NCBI RefSeq assembly: GCF_024758725.1
Contig: NZ_CP096972.1
Span: 416,001 to 480,000 of the forward strand
Source: Sphingomonas sp. SUN039
GTDB lineage: Bacteria; Pseudomonadota; Alphaproteobacteria; Sphingomonadales; Sphingomonadaceae
Direction of reading: 5' to 3'
Length of the DNA: 64,000 nt
Each line of letters begins with the position of its first letter. The first letter of the stretch is position 1. Below, in pieces: positions 45,079-54,253 of the stretch. Under the pieces are notes generated by a model, which saw nothing but the letters and a program-made list of their open reading frames with translations, was not told the DNA's origin and searched no databases. Made by a program: the position numbers and the translations under genes.

Positions 45079-45416
45079 TTCGGTGCTGCCTCCGGAATCA
45101 CGACGGGAATGGCAGTATTTGTTGCCTCCGCAACAGGTGAGCTAACCGCGTCCATCCCGGGCTCGCTGGAATATTGCACACCCTTGAAAATAGAGAAGCA
45201 TATGACAGCAGCGCCAAAAAGCGCGAAAAACACACCAGGTGCTGCGCCGGACAACTTGAGTTCGAGCAGATTTGCTTTTGCTGAGAATTCACCCGCAGCC
45301 GTTGCCTTGTCCGCCAGAAAGAGACGAAATCCCATGTACGCCAATGCAACGCCCGCGATCAAAATCGCAATTTTATACACGATAAGATAGGTGAACACGT
45401 CGATATCGGACTGCAT
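45075..45416 (-). CDS. Two-span membrane protein, unknown
   Basis: 113 residues. N-terminal helix YLIVYKIAILIAGVALAYMGF and second helix APGVFFALFGAAVICFSIF, followed by a polar tail. No domain identified. With the exported protein downstream it forms a two-gene unit of slightly lower GC than its neighbours, set between dprA and topA. Confidence 0.55.
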   Translation of the reverse strand: MQSDIDVFTYLIVYKIAILIAGVALAYMGFRLFLADKATAAGEFSAKANLLELKLSGAAPGVFFALFGAAVICFSIFKGVQYSSEPGMDAVSSPVAEATNTAIPVVIPEAAPK

Positions 45417-45540
45417 GTCAGCTTACCCCCTAGCGGCGATCATATACTGCACCACCAGTGACAACAAGATATCCGTCACCGCTTGACGCTGCCCAATTCC
45501 CCCCGCCACCCTCGCGCGTACGTATGAGGGGCACCCACGC

Positions 45541-48054
45541 TTGAAAAATCTGGTCATCGTCGAATCGCCTGCCAAGGCCAAAACCATCGAGGGATATCTG
45601 GGCAAGGACTACAAAGTTCTCGCCAGTTACGGCCATGTCCGCGACCTGCCGCCCAAGGACGGGTCGGTGAACCCCGATGAAGGGTTCGCGATGGAATGGG
45701 AAAACTACGCCGACAAGGCCAAGCAGCTGAAGGCGATCACCGATGCGGCGAAGGGGGCCGACAGACTGATCCTCGCGACCGACCCCGACCGCGAGGGCGA
45801 GGCGATCAGCTGGCATGTGCGCGAGGTGCTGGCGAAGAAAAAGGCGCTGCCCCGCGACGTGAAGCGCGTCACCTTCAACGCGATTACCAAGCCTGCCGTG
45901 TTGAGCGCGATGGCGGCTCCGCGCGAGCTCGATAACGACCTGATCGACGCCTATCGCGCGCGCCGCGCATTGGACTATCTGGTTGGCTTCACGCTGTCGC
46001 CGGTCCTGTGGCGCAAATTGCCCGGGGCCAAGTCTGCAGGGCGGGTCCAGTCGGTCACGCTCAGGATGATCGTCGATCGCGAGCGCGAGATCGAGGCATT
46101 TCGCGCGCAGGAATACTGGTCGGTGATCGCCGATCTGGAACATGACGGGGCGCCGTTCGAGGCGCGGCTGGTGCGCTGGCGCGGCGACAAGGTCGACAAG
46201 ATGACGCTCGGCAATGCGAGCGATGCCGAGGCCGCGAAAACGGCTGTCGAAGGCGGACGTTTCGCGGTTGCCAGCGTCGAGACCAAGCCGCTGACGCGCA
46301 ACCCCGCGCCGCCGTTCACGACCTCGACCCTGCAACAGGAGGCGGCGCGCAAGCTGGGCTTCTCGGCGAGCCATACGATGCGGCTCGCCCAGGGTCTCTA
46401 CGAGGACGGCGCGATCACCTATATGCGGACCGACGGCGTGCAGATGGACGGCAGCGCGATCACGGCGGCGCGGGGCGCAATCGCGAACCGCTATGATGCG
46501 AGCTATGTGCCCGACAAGCCGCGCCACTATACCGCCAAGGCGAAGAACGCGCAGGAAGCGCATGAGGCGATCCGTCCGACCGATTTCGGCCGCGACCGCG
46601 CCGGTTCGGGCGATCATGCGCGGCTGTACGATCTGGTCTGGAAGCGCGCGATGGCAAGCCAGATGGCGTCGGCGCGGCTCGAACGCACGACGGTCGAACT
46701 GGCCGATGGCACCGGCCAGCACGGGCTGCGCGCGACGGGGCAGGTCGTGATCTTTCCCGGCTATCTCGCGCTGTACGAAGAGGGCCGCGACGATACCGGC
46801 GACGATGACGGCCGCCTGCCGCGCCTCAAATCGGGCGATGCCCCCGCGAAAAAAGGTGTGCGTGCCGACCAGCATTTCACTCAGCCGCCACCGCGCTATT
46901 CGGAAGCCACATTGGTTAAGCGGATGGAGGAACTCGGTATCGGGCGGCCCTCGACCTATGCGTCTATCTTGCAGACGCTGAAGGACCGCGACTACGTCTC
47001 CACCGACAAGAACCGCTTTACCCCGAATGAGAGCGGGCGGCTGGTCACGGCGTTCCTCGAACGCTTTTTCGAACGCTATGTCAGTTACGATTACACGGCC
47101 GGGCTGGAGGAAAGCCTCGACGATGTGTCGGGCGGGCGCGAGGGCTGGCAGGCGGTGCTCGAAGCATTCTGGCGCGATTTCAAGCCGAAGACTGCCGAGG
47201 TCATGGAAACCAAGCCGTCCGATGTTACGGTCGCGCTCGACGAATATCTGTCGCCGTTCCTGTTTCCGGCGAAGGAAGACGGCACCGATCCGCGTATCTG
47301 CCCGAATTGCGGGACCGGGCGGCTGGCACTGCGCGGCGGGCGGTTCGGGGCGTTCGTCGCGTGCTCGAACTATCCCGACTGCAAATACACCCGCAAGTTC
47401 GCGCAAGGCGGGTCGGCGGAGGCCGAGAATGGCGGCAGCGATGCGGTGCTGGGAACCGATCCGGTAAGCGGACTCGAGGTCGCGAAGAAGTCCGGGCGCT
47501 TCGGTCCCTATGTCCAGCTGGGCGATGGCAAGGACGCCAAGCGGTCGTCGATTCCCAAGGATGCGGGCGAACTCGACCTCGAACTGGCTCTCAAGCTGCT
47601 CAGCCTGCCGCGCGAAGTCGGCGTGCATCCCGAGAGCGGCGAGAAGATCATGGCGAGCATCGGTCGCTATGGCCCGTACCTCCAGCACAACGGCAAATAT
47701 GCGCGGCTGACCTCGACCGCGGAAGTGTTCGAGACGGGCATGAATGCCGCCGTGGTGAAACTGGCCGAAGCGGCGGCGAACGGCGGGCGTCCGGCGCGGG
47801 GGAGCACGGCCCCGTTGAAAGTCCTGGGCGCACACCCGCGCACCGAGCTTGAGATCAAGCTGATGGCGGGACGCTATGGTCCCTATGTCACCGACGGCAC
47901 GACCAACGCGACGGTGCCGAAATCGGTGGAGCCGGAGGCGCTGACGCTTGAGGAAGCGGCGCAGTTAATCGACACGCGCGCGGCGGCGGCACCGGCGAAG
48001 AAGGGCAAGAAGAAAGCGGCACCGAAGAAGAAGGCGGCGGTGAAGAAGAAGTAA
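45541..48054 (+). CDS. topA: DNA topoisomerase I
   Basis: 837 residues from TTG. TOPRIM: VIVESPAKAKTIEGYLG and ATDPDREGEAI; active Tyr294 in ITYMRTDGV; later AHEAIRPTDF; zinc-ribbon repeat CPNCGTGRLALRGGRFGAF..CSNYPDCKY; two C-terminal toprim-C repeats and a lysine-rich tail. Relaxes negatively supercoiled DNA. A family C palindrome directly follows the stop codon. Confidence 0.96.
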   Translation: MKNLVIVESPAKAKTIEGYLGKDYKVLASYGHVRDLPPKDGSVNPDEGFAMEWENYADKAKQLKAITDAAKGADRLILATDPDREGEAISWHVREVLAKKKALPRDVKRVTFNAITKPAVLSAMAAPRELDNDLIDAYRARRALDYLVGFTLSPVLWRKLPGAKSAGRVQSVTLRMIVDREREIEAFRAQEYWSVIADLEHDGAPFEARLVRWRGDKVDKMTLGNASDAEAAKTAVEGGRFAVASVETKPLTRNPAPPFTTSTLQQEAARKLGFSASHTMRLAQGLYEDGAITYMRTDGVQMDGSAITAARGAIANRYDASYVPDKPRHYTAKAKNAQEAHEAIRPTDFGRDRAGSGDHARLYDLVWKRAMASQMASARLERTTVELADGTGQHGLRATGQVVIFPGYLALYEEGRDDTGDDDGRLPRLKSGDAPAKKGVRADQHFTQPPPRYSEATLVKRMEELGIGRPSTYASILQTLKDRDYVSTDKNRFTPNESGRLVTAFLERFFERYVSYDYTAGLEESLDDVSGGREGWQAVLEAFWRDFKPKTAEVMETKPSDVTVALDEYLSPFLFPAKEDGTDPRICPNCGTGRLALRGGRFGAFVACSNYPDCKYTRKFAQGGSAEAENGGSDAVLGTDPVSGLEVAKKSGRFGPYVQLGDGKDAKRSSIPKDAGELDLELALKLLSLPREVGVHPESGEKIMASIGRYGPYLQHNGKYARLTSTAEVFETGMNAAVVKLAEAAANGGRPARGSTAPLKVLGAHPRTELEIKLMAGRYGPYVTDGTTNATVPKSVEPEALTLEEAAQLIDTRAAAAPAKKGKKKAAPKKKAAVKKK

Positions 48055-48059
48055 GGAAA

Positions 48060-48133
48060 GGGCTTCGACAAGCTCAGCCAAGTCGGCTTGGGAGATCGTC
48101 TCTCGTCCGATTTGGCTGAGCTTGTCGAAGCCC
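48060..48133. repeat. Palindromic repeat, family C, after topA
   Basis: Arms 48060-48086 and 48107-48133 are near-perfect inverted copies of GGGCTTCGACAAGCTCAGCC; same core as 27098-27194. Lies between convergent topA and the SeqA-like gene and could end both transcripts. Confidence 0.88.
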
Positions 48134-48146
48134 CTGCCTTCTCAGC

Positions 48147-48665
48147 CTACCCCTCGATCACCCGCATATCCTCGCCGTAGCTATACCCCGCCAGTCGCGC
48201 CGCGACCGTCAGCCGCGCGACGATCTGCGCGCGCGAGACATTCGTATCAACAAACCATTGCGGTGCAATTTCATGAGCGTGCTCGTGCGCCAGATGCGGC
48301 GCAGTAACGAACAGCGCCTCCGCCGAGGGCGCAACCCAGCGCCGTCGTGTACTGCCCTCGTTGGCAAGGAGTTGCAGCAACGATGCCTTATGCCGGGTCA
48401 ACGCCGTCAATATAACCAGATAGGCATCACGTAGGTTAAAAACGTCCTGCTCGCGCCCGAACAGCGTGACCCGGACGCGACCGCGCTTGCGCGGTGCCCC
48501 ACGGGCGAGCAGCGCCGCACGCCCGGCCGTCCGCGCCCGCTGCCCTGATCGCGTCGCCAGCGCCCGGCGGATGATCGCGTCGTGGCTCTCGCCGAACGAC
48601 AGTCGCTGCGCCTCGATCGCCTTATAGGTAGCCAAGCTCAGCGAAACATTGGTCAATCCAGACAT
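48147..48665 (-). CDS. SeqA-like DNA-binding protein
   Basis: 172 residues (E. coli SeqA is 181). N-terminus TNVSLSLATYKAIEAQRLSFGESHDAIIRRAL resembles the SeqA multimerisation/ribbon-helix start (…IGESASDILRRML). The C-terminal part shows YLVILTALTRHKASLL, GSTRRRWVAP and PQWFVDTNVSRAQIV in the same order as SeqA's FMLLLSTLY, GRTRVYFA and PYWVITNTNTGRK. The DNA-contacting TNTNTGRK is altered (VDTNVSRAQ). Function (DNA methylation-sensing or other regulation) not proven. Convergent with topA. Confidence 0.45.
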   Translation of the reverse strand: MSGLTNVSLSLATYKAIEAQRLSFGESHDAIIRRALATRSGQRARTAGRAALLARGAPRKRGRVRVTLFGREQDVFNLRDAYLVILTALTRHKASLLQLLANEGSTRRRWVAPSAEALFVTAPHLAHEHAHEIAPQWFVDTNVSRAQIVARLTVAARLAGYSYGEDMRVIEG

Positions 48666-48738
48666 TTACGGTCCCCCTGCTAACGGGCCGCTTGTAAGGC
48701 GTTAACACTTATAAGCCGTTAACGCCGAAATGGCGTAA

Positions 48739-49491
48739 TCAGGCACCGCAGGTCGAGCAGCCAGGATCCTTGGGCATGCGGATCGTCCGCATCGACGGGG
48801 TCAGGCCATCGATGATGTGCAGTTTGCCGGTTGCAGGTTCACCGAATGGGACAATCGCGCGGATCGCCTCGAGTGCGGCCATACTGCCGACCATGCCGGT
48901 CATCGCGCCCAGCACGCCGTCCTCGGCGCAGGTATCGCAATCATCGGCGTCGAAGGCGTCGCCGACATAGCAGCGATAGCACGGCGCGTCGGCTAGCCAG
49001 CCGGTAAAGGTGCCGACCTGTCCGTGGAACTGCCCGATGGCGGCGGAGACAAGGGGGATGTGCAACCGCCACGCCGTATCGGCGACGGTCAGGCGGGTCG
49101 CAAAGCTGTCGGTCCCATCGACGACGACATCGTGTCCGGCCAGCAAGGTGTCGGCACTGGCCGCTTCGATCCGCTGCACCACCGGCGTCACGGTGGCGAA
49201 GGGATTGAGGTCGAACAGCCGCCGTGCCGCCAGTAATGCCTTGGGCGAGCCGACATCGCCGGTCGTGTAGAGCACCTGCCGCTGAAGGTTCGACGCGCTG
49301 ACGACATCGTCATCGACCACGGTCAGCGCGCCGACGCCTGCCGCCGCGAGATATTGCAGCACCGGCACCCCGATTCCGCCCGCACCGACCACCGCCACGC
49401 GGCTCCCGCGCAGCTTCATCTGCCCCGCCCCGCCGATCTCGCGCAGGACGATGTGGCGGGCGTAGCGGGTCAGTTCGTCGTCGGTGAGCAC
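48739..49491 (-). CDS. MoeB/ThiF-type adenylyltransferase
   Basis: 250 residues. RYARHIVLREIGGAGQ, VVGAGGIGVPVLQYLAAAGVG (ATP loop), NLQRQVLYTTGDVG, DGTDSFATR and two CxxC-type zinc pairs (CYRCYVGDAF; CSTCGA at the end). Adenylates the C-terminus of MoaD/ThiS-type carriers. Downstream of dut on the same strand with a 1-base gap; the short form lacks a rhodanese domain. Confidence 0.88.
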   Translation of the reverse strand: MLTDDELTRYARHIVLREIGGAGQMKLRGSRVAVVGAGGIGVPVLQYLAAAGVGALTVVDDDVVSASNLQRQVLYTTGDVGSPKALLAARRLFDLNPFATVTPVVQRIEAASADTLLAGHDVVVDGTDSFATRLTVADTAWRLHIPLVSAAIGQFHGQVGTFTGWLADAPCYRCYVGDAFDADDCDTCAEDGVLGAMTGMVGSMAALEAIRAIVPFGEPATGKLHIIDGLTPSMRTIRMPKDPGCSTCGA

Positions 49492-49492
49492 G

Positions 49493-49945
49493 CTATTTGG
49501 TGCCCGTCGATCCGAACCCGCCCGCGCCGCGCGCGGTATCGTCGAGGCCGTCGACCTCCTGCAAAGTCGCGCGCTGGACGGGGGCAGGGACCAGCTGGGC
49601 TATGCGGTCGCCGCGCCGGATTTCGAACGGTTCGCTGCCGAGGTTGGCGAGGATGACCTTCACTTCGCCGCGATAGTCGCTGTCGATCGTGCCGGGCGTG
49701 TTGAGGCAGGTGATGCCGTGCTTGAGCGCCAGCCCCGAGCGCGGGCGGACCTGCACCTCATATCCGGCCGGGATCGCCATCGCGAACCCCGTCGCGACCG
49801 CATGGCGCGCGCCGGGAGCGAGAGTGAGGTCTTCGGCGGCGACAATGTCCATGCCCGCCGCGCTGTCGGTGGCGTAGGCGGGGAGGGGGAGGTCGGTGCC
49901 GTGGGGGAGGCGGAGAAGGGGGATGGTGATTTCAGGCAAGGGCAT
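49493..49945 (-). CDS. dut: dUTP diphosphatase
   Basis: 150 residues. The five dUTPase motifs are present: [41 protein letters not shown] and GGFGSTG. Hydrolyses dUTP to dUMP. Overlaps the coaB end by 14 bases, a typical coaBC-dut unit. Confidence 0.95.
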   Translation of the reverse strand: MPLPEITIPLLRLPHGTDLPLPAYATDSAAGMDIVAAEDLTLAPGARHAVATGFAMAIPAGYEVQVRPRSGLALKHGITCLNTPGTIDSDYRGEVKVILANLGSEPFEIRRGDRIAQLVPAPVQRATLQEVDGLDDTARGAGGFGSTGTK

Positions 49946-50558
49946 CGACGATCCTTTGAGCGAGGCGGGCCGCAACCTCCTCCTTCGACATTTCCGCCCA
50001 GCTTTCAACGCCATCCGCTGTCACCACATGCACGGTGTTCGCGGCACCCCCCATCACGTCGCCCGAGACGTCGTTGGCGACGATCCAGTCACATCCCTTA
50101 CGCGCCAGTTTCGCCTGCGCGTTCGCCACCACATTTTCGGTTTCGGCGGCGAATCCGATTAGCAGGCGCGGGCGCTGCGGGCTGCGCGCCAGACCGCTGA
50201 GGATGTCGGGGTTTTCGACGAGGTGCAGGACGGGCGGGGTGCCGCTGCCGTCCTTCTTGATCTTTTGCCCCGCGCTTTCGACGCGCCAGTCGGCAACGGC
50301 AGCGACGAGGATTGCGGCATCGGCGGGGCGCGCGGCCTCGACGGCGGCGGCCATTTCGCGCGCGGTTTCGACGTCGATGCGGGTGACGCCTTGCGGGGTG
50401 GGAAGCGTCACCGGCCCGGCGACAAGCGTTACCTGCGCGCCCTTCGCCGCGAGCGCGGCGGCGATGGCGAACCCCTGTTTCCCCGACGAGCGGTTGGCGA
50501 TGTAGCGCACCGGGTCGATCGGCTCATGCGTGGGGCCGGCGGTGACGATGATGTGCAA
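49932..50558 (-). CDS. coaB: Phosphopantothenate-cysteine ligase (CoaB half)
   Basis: 208 residues from [30 protein letters not shown] (in parts) and [29 protein letters not shown] are the DFP/CoaB motifs. It is in the same frame as the upstream coaC and separated only by a TGA and one codon, so it is half of an otherwise continuous coaBC. The TTG would be used by coupling (start 3 bases after the stop). Confidence 0.88.
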   Translation of the reverse strand: MHIIVTAGPTHEPIDPVRYIANRSSGKQGFAIAAALAAKGAQVTLVAGPVTLPTPQGVTRIDVETAREMAAAVEAARPADAAILVAAVADWRVESAGQKIKKDGSGTPPVLHLVENPDILSGLARSPQRPRLLIGFAAETENVVANAQAKLARKGCDWIVANDVSGDVMGGAANTVHVVTADGVESWAEMSKEEVAARLAQRIVDALA

Positions 50559-50561
50559 CGG

Positions 50562-51104
50562 TCAGCCCGCGAGTTGCGACAGGATCGCGGCGTAAATCGC
50601 CTCCGGCTCGGGTAGCCGCCCCGGCCCGTATTCGCCGCACGCCATCGGCCCTTCGTCAGGCTCCAGCACGGTCAGCTCATCCGCCCGCAATTGCGCCACA
50701 TTGCGGCGAGTCGCGGCATGTTCCCACATCCGCACGTTCATCGCGGGCGCGACGAGCACGGGCTTGTCGGTCGCCAGCAACAACGTGGTCGCGAGGTCGT
50801 CGGCAATGCCCGCTGCCATCTTCGCCATCAGGTCGGCGGTTGCGGGCGCCACGACGACCAGATCGGCCTCGCGGCTCAGCTGGATATGGCCCATCTCGGC
50901 CTCGTCCTTCAGATCCCAGAGCGAGGTGTGCACCGGCTGCTCGCTGAGAGCCGCCAGTGTCATCGGCGTGATGAACTGCGCGCCGCCGGGAGTCAGGACG
51001 CAGCGCACGCTGCCCCCGCCTTTGCGGATCAGCCGCACCAGCTCGCATGACTTGTACGCCGCAATCCCGCCGCCGACGATGAGGAGGATGCGCGGGGCGG
51101 TCAT
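50562..51104 (-). CDS. coaC: Phosphopantothenoylcysteine decarboxylase (CoaC half)
   Basis: 180 residues. ILLIVGGGIAAYKSCELVRL, VVVAPATADLMAKMAAGIADDL, and APAMNVRMWEHAATRRN with the flavin-binding and catalytic pattern of the HFCD family. Normally fused to CoaB in one chain of about 400 aa; here the chain stops at TGA (50562-50564). Overlaps the upstream nucleotidyltransferase stop by 4 bases. Confidence 0.9.
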   Translation of the reverse strand: MTAPRILLIVGGGIAAYKSCELVRLIRKGGGSVRCVLTPGGAQFITPMTLAALSEQPVHTSLWDLKDEAEMGHIQLSREADLVVVAPATADLMAKMAAGIADDLATTLLLATDKPVLVAPAMNVRMWEHAATRRNVAQLRADELTVLEPDEGPMACGEYGPGRLPEPEAIYAAILSQLAG

Positions 51105-51919
51105 CGAAAAGCCTCATTCGCCAGCCGTCGAAACACCTCTGCGCCCACACGTTTGGCTTCGGTCGACGGCAGCGGTGCCCGACCCGCCGCTTCATGAGCG
51201 CGCTCGAACTCACTGGCGATGATCGCCGAAATCGGTTCCGGTAACAACGTGTTTCCCAGTTCCCGCGTCACGGCCTTGCGTGCCACCAAATCAACGATGA
51301 TCGCCGCGACATCTGGCGGCACATCGGCTTCGGCAACGAGATCGGGCAAATGCATCGGCGGCACCTTAGCATCGGGGTGCATCCGCAACCAGCGCAGGGC
51401 CATTGCGGGGCGCAGCGCGTAGAACAGCTTCTTCGCCGGAAACGGCGTCTCGTCCGAAAAATAGGTTCGCCGCTGCCGTTCGCCGAGGTGGAGATAGTGG
51501 CGGACAATGGCCGTCCGGTGGGTATGCGCGTTGCCCAGCGCGATCAGCGCATCCCGCGCCGAGGCATCGCCCTCATACCAGATCGGCGACATCAGCCACT
51601 CGAGTACGACGGCATTGCCTTTAAGTAGCAGGCGGATCGCCTTGCCCAACTCCCAGCCATTCAGATCAATCTCATCGACAAGCGGCGTTTCGATGACATC
51701 GCGCAGCGGCCAAGGAGACAGGTAATCTTCCGGACGTCGAACGAAGATGAAACGGCAGTCGTAATCGCTGTCGGGCGAGGGAAATCCCCACGCCCGACTA
51801 CCACTCTCGATAGCGATCAGGATCGACACCTTGTCATCGCGGCGGATCGTTGCCAGCCGACGATCGATCTCGGCGACTCTTTCTGTCGCGAGTCCGGCTG
51901 CGAGCGAACGAAGCGCCAT
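51101..51919 (-). CDS. Predicted nucleotidyltransferase, COG3541/RlaP-like
   Basis: 272 residues. IAIESGSRAWGFPSPDSDYD is the pol-beta-type GS-x-D-x-D nucleotidyl-transfer motif; FIFVRRPEDYL and a long helical C-terminal part follow. This family (YcgL/RlaP) is linked with RNA repair but its substrate is not settled. It overlaps coaC by 4 bases, between ubiB and coaC, where I would not expect it. Confidence 0.75.
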   Translation of the reverse strand: MALRSLAAGLATERVAEIDRRLATIRRDDKVSILIAIESGSRAWGFPSPDSDYDCRFIFVRRPEDYLSPWPLRDVIETPLVDEIDLNGWELGKAIRLLLKGNAVVLEWLMSPIWYEGDASARDALIALGNAHTHRTAIVRHYLHLGERQRRTYFSDETPFPAKKLFYALRPAMALRWLRMHPDAKVPPMHLPDLVAEADVPPDVAAIIVDLVARKAVTRELGNTLLPEPISAIIASEFERAHEAAGRAPLPSTEAKRVGAEVFRRLANEAFR

Positions 51920-51923
51920 TACT

Positions 51924-53459
51924 CTAGCCTAGCCAGTGCATCACGCCCGCGCCAGCCGCGCCTGCGACCAGCGCCACAGCGACATAGCCCAGCCACCCCC
52001 AGCCGAAGCGCACCGGCTCGACCGGCGCCAGCGGCGGCGCCGGGGGCGCGCCGCCCTTGACCGGGTAAGCCGCCTCGATGCGGCGGACGAGGTCGGGCAG
52101 GCGGGCGAGCGTGCGGATGTCCTCGACCATCCGGTCGGCGAGCAGCGCTTCCGGTCCCAATTCGCCGCGCAGCCAGTTGCGCACCACGGGCTCGGCGACT
52201 TCCCACATGTTGATGTCGGGATCGAGGCCGGTCGCGACGCCTTCGACCATCACCATCGTCTTTTGCAGCAACAGCAGATGCGGCTGGGTCACCATGTCGA
52301 AATCGCGGGTGATCGCGAACAGGCTGTCGAGCATGTTGCCGACCGACATGTCCTTGACCGGCTGGCCGCGCATCGGTTCGCCGACGCTGCGCAGCGCGGT
52401 CGCGAATTCGGCGACATTATGGTGCGCGGGGACGTATTGCGCCTCGAAATGGATTTCGGCGACGCGGCGGTAGTTGCCGGTAATCAGGCCGAACAGGATT
52501 TCGGCGAGCCACTGCCGCGCGCGCCGGTCGATCCGCCCCATGATGCCGAAATCGATGGCGATGAGGTCGCCGTCCGGGGCGACCATCAGGTTCCCCTGAT
52601 GCATGTCGGCGTGGAAGAAGCCCTCGGCAATCGCCTGACGCAGGAAGCCGCGCACGAGCGTATGGGCAAGCGCCCGTCGGTCGTGCCCGGCGGCGTCGAT
52701 GGCGGCGACGTCCGACAGCTTGATCCCGTCGATCCATTCGAGCGTCAGCACGGTGCGCGACGTACGCTTCCAGTCGATGGTCGGCACGCGGAACCCGGGC
52801 TCGGCGGTCAGCCCCTCGGCAAGTTCGGAGGCGGAGGCCGCCTCGCGCCGGAGGTCCAGCTCGCGCAGCGTCCATTGGCGGAAGGTCGCAATGGTCAGGC
52901 GCGGGCGCAGGCGCGCGAATTCGCCGCCGATTTCTTCGAGTTGCGCGGCAGCCCATTCATAGGTTTCGAGGGCAGCGGCGAATTCGGCCTCGACGCCGGG
53001 GCGCACGACCTTGACCGCAACCGTGACGCCTTCGGTCGTGACCGCGCGGTGGACCTGCGCGATGGAGGCCGCCCCGACAGGCGTTTCCTCGATGCTGGCG
53101 AACACCTCGTCGACCGGGCGGGCGAGACCGCGCTCGATGGCGGCCTTGATGACCGGGTAGGGCAGCGCGGGCAGCCGGTCCTGCAGGCGCAGCAGGTCGT
53201 GCGCCGCTTCCTCGCCGACCAGATCTGGCCGCGTGGCGAGGGCTTGGCCCAGCTTGATCGCGGCGGGGCCGCATGCCTGAAACGCCTCGGCATATTGCGG
53301 CACTTTGGGCACGCTGGCCCCGAAGCGCGCAATACGGATCAGGCGCTTGACCGGCGGCGGGGTCATCGGATCGCGCTCGATCCCCGCCAGCGCGCCATGC
53401 CGCGCCAGCGTCCGCAGCCATTTCATCAGCCGCCACAAATGCGTTGCCGGGCGGGTCAA
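51924..53459 (-). CDS. ubiB: UbiB-family kinase-like ubiquinone biosynthesis protein
   Basis: 511 residues. KxGQ motif in IKLGQALATRPD, A-rich loop near PVGAASIAQVHRA, HADMHQGNLMV (catalytic loop) and IDFGIMGRID; two C-terminal membrane helices. ATPase/kinase-fold protein needed for coenzyme Q synthesis and lipid transport to the Coq enzymes. Overlaps ubiE by 4 bases. Confidence 0.95.
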   Translation of the reverse strand: MTRPATHLWRLMKWLRTLARHGALAGIERDPMTPPPVKRLIRIARFGASVPKVPQYAEAFQACGPAAIKLGQALATRPDLVGEEAAHDLLRLQDRLPALPYPVIKAAIERGLARPVDEVFASIEETPVGAASIAQVHRAVTTEGVTVAVKVVRPGVEAEFAAALETYEWAAAQLEEIGGEFARLRPRLTIATFRQWTLRELDLRREAASASELAEGLTAEPGFRVPTIDWKRTSRTVLTLEWIDGIKLSDVAAIDAAGHDRRALAHTLVRGFLRQAIAEGFFHADMHQGNLMVAPDGDLIAIDFGIMGRIDRRARQWLAEILFGLITGNYRRVAEIHFEAQYVPAHHNVAEFATALRSVGEPMRGQPVKDMSVGNMLDSLFAITRDFDMVTQPHLLLLQKTMVMVEGVATGLDPDINMWEVAEPVVRNWLRGELGPEALLADRMVEDIRTLARLPDLVRRIEAAYPVKGGAPPAPPLAPVEPVRFGWGWLGYVAVALVAGAAGAGVMHWLG

Positions 53460-54196
53460 ATCTTCCAGCCGCTGTGGATCGCCACCAGCCCGCCCAGCAT
53501 CGGCTCGACATTGGTCTGCACGAAGCCCGCATCGCCGATCATCGCCTCAAACGTCGGCATATCGGGGAAGCGCCGGATCGATTCGATCAGATAGCGATAG
53601 CTATCCTCGTCGCCCGCAATCATCCCGCCGATCTTGGGGACCAGCCGGTGCGAATAGGCATCGTAAACCTCGCCGAAGCCCGGCCACAGGGTCGTCGAGA
53701 ACTCGAGGCAAAAGAACCGCCCGCCGCGTTTCAGCACGCGGTGCGCCTCGCGCAGGGCTTTCGGGATGTCGGTCACGTTCCGGATGCCGAAGGCGATTGT
53801 GTAGGCGTCGAAGCTCTTGTCCTCGAACTGCAGCGTCTCGGCGTTCGCTTCGGTCCACACCAGCCCGTCGATGCCGCGATCCGCCGCGCGGTCGATGCCG
53901 ACGCCCAGCATGTCGGGGTTGATGTCGGCAACGGTGATATGCGCGTCGCCGCCCGCTGCCGCGTCCATGCGGAAGGCGATATCGCCGGTGCCGCCTGCCA
54001 TATCGAGGATGAACTCGCCTGCGCGGGGTTTCACGCGGCGGACGAAGCGGTCCTTCCATAGCCGGTGCATCCCGCCCGACATCGCGTCGTTCATCCGGTC
54101 GTAGTTGCGCGCGACGCTGGTGAAGACCTGACCCACCCGCGCGGTCTTTTCGGTGGGGGCAATGTCTTCATAGCCGAAGGAAACTGTTTCGCTCAT
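53456..54196 (-). CDS. ubiE: Ubiquinone/menaquinone C-methyltransferase
   Basis: 246 residues. VFTSVARNYDRMNDAMSGG, ILDMAGGTGDIAFRM, ADINPDML, and FGIRNVTDIPKALRE, AHRVLKRGGRF are the UbiE signatures. SAM-dependent methylation of the demethoxyubiquinone ring. First gene of the ubiE-ubiB unit. In relatives it is often next to mutM; here the Fic module intervenes. Confidence 0.96.
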   Translation of the reverse strand: MSETVSFGYEDIAPTEKTARVGQVFTSVARNYDRMNDAMSGGMHRLWKDRFVRRVKPRAGEFILDMAGGTGDIAFRMDAAAGGDAHITVADINPDMLGVGIDRAADRGIDGLVWTEANAETLQFEDKSFDAYTIAFGIRNVTDIPKALREAHRVLKRGGRFFCLEFSTTLWPGFGEVYDAYSHRLVPKIGGMIAGDEDSYRYLIESIRRFPDMPTFEAMIGDAGFVQTNVEPMLGGLVAIHSGWKI

Positions 54197-54253
54197 GGAG
54201 CACGCCTCTAGCGGGGACTATGACGTGCCGCAAACTGGGTTCCGATCAGAACC

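Noticed and set aside
50556-50564. Selenocysteine or read-through at the coaC TGA
   Set aside because: No residue needing Sec in CoaBC and no evident SECIS-like hairpin; a TTG restart is simpler.
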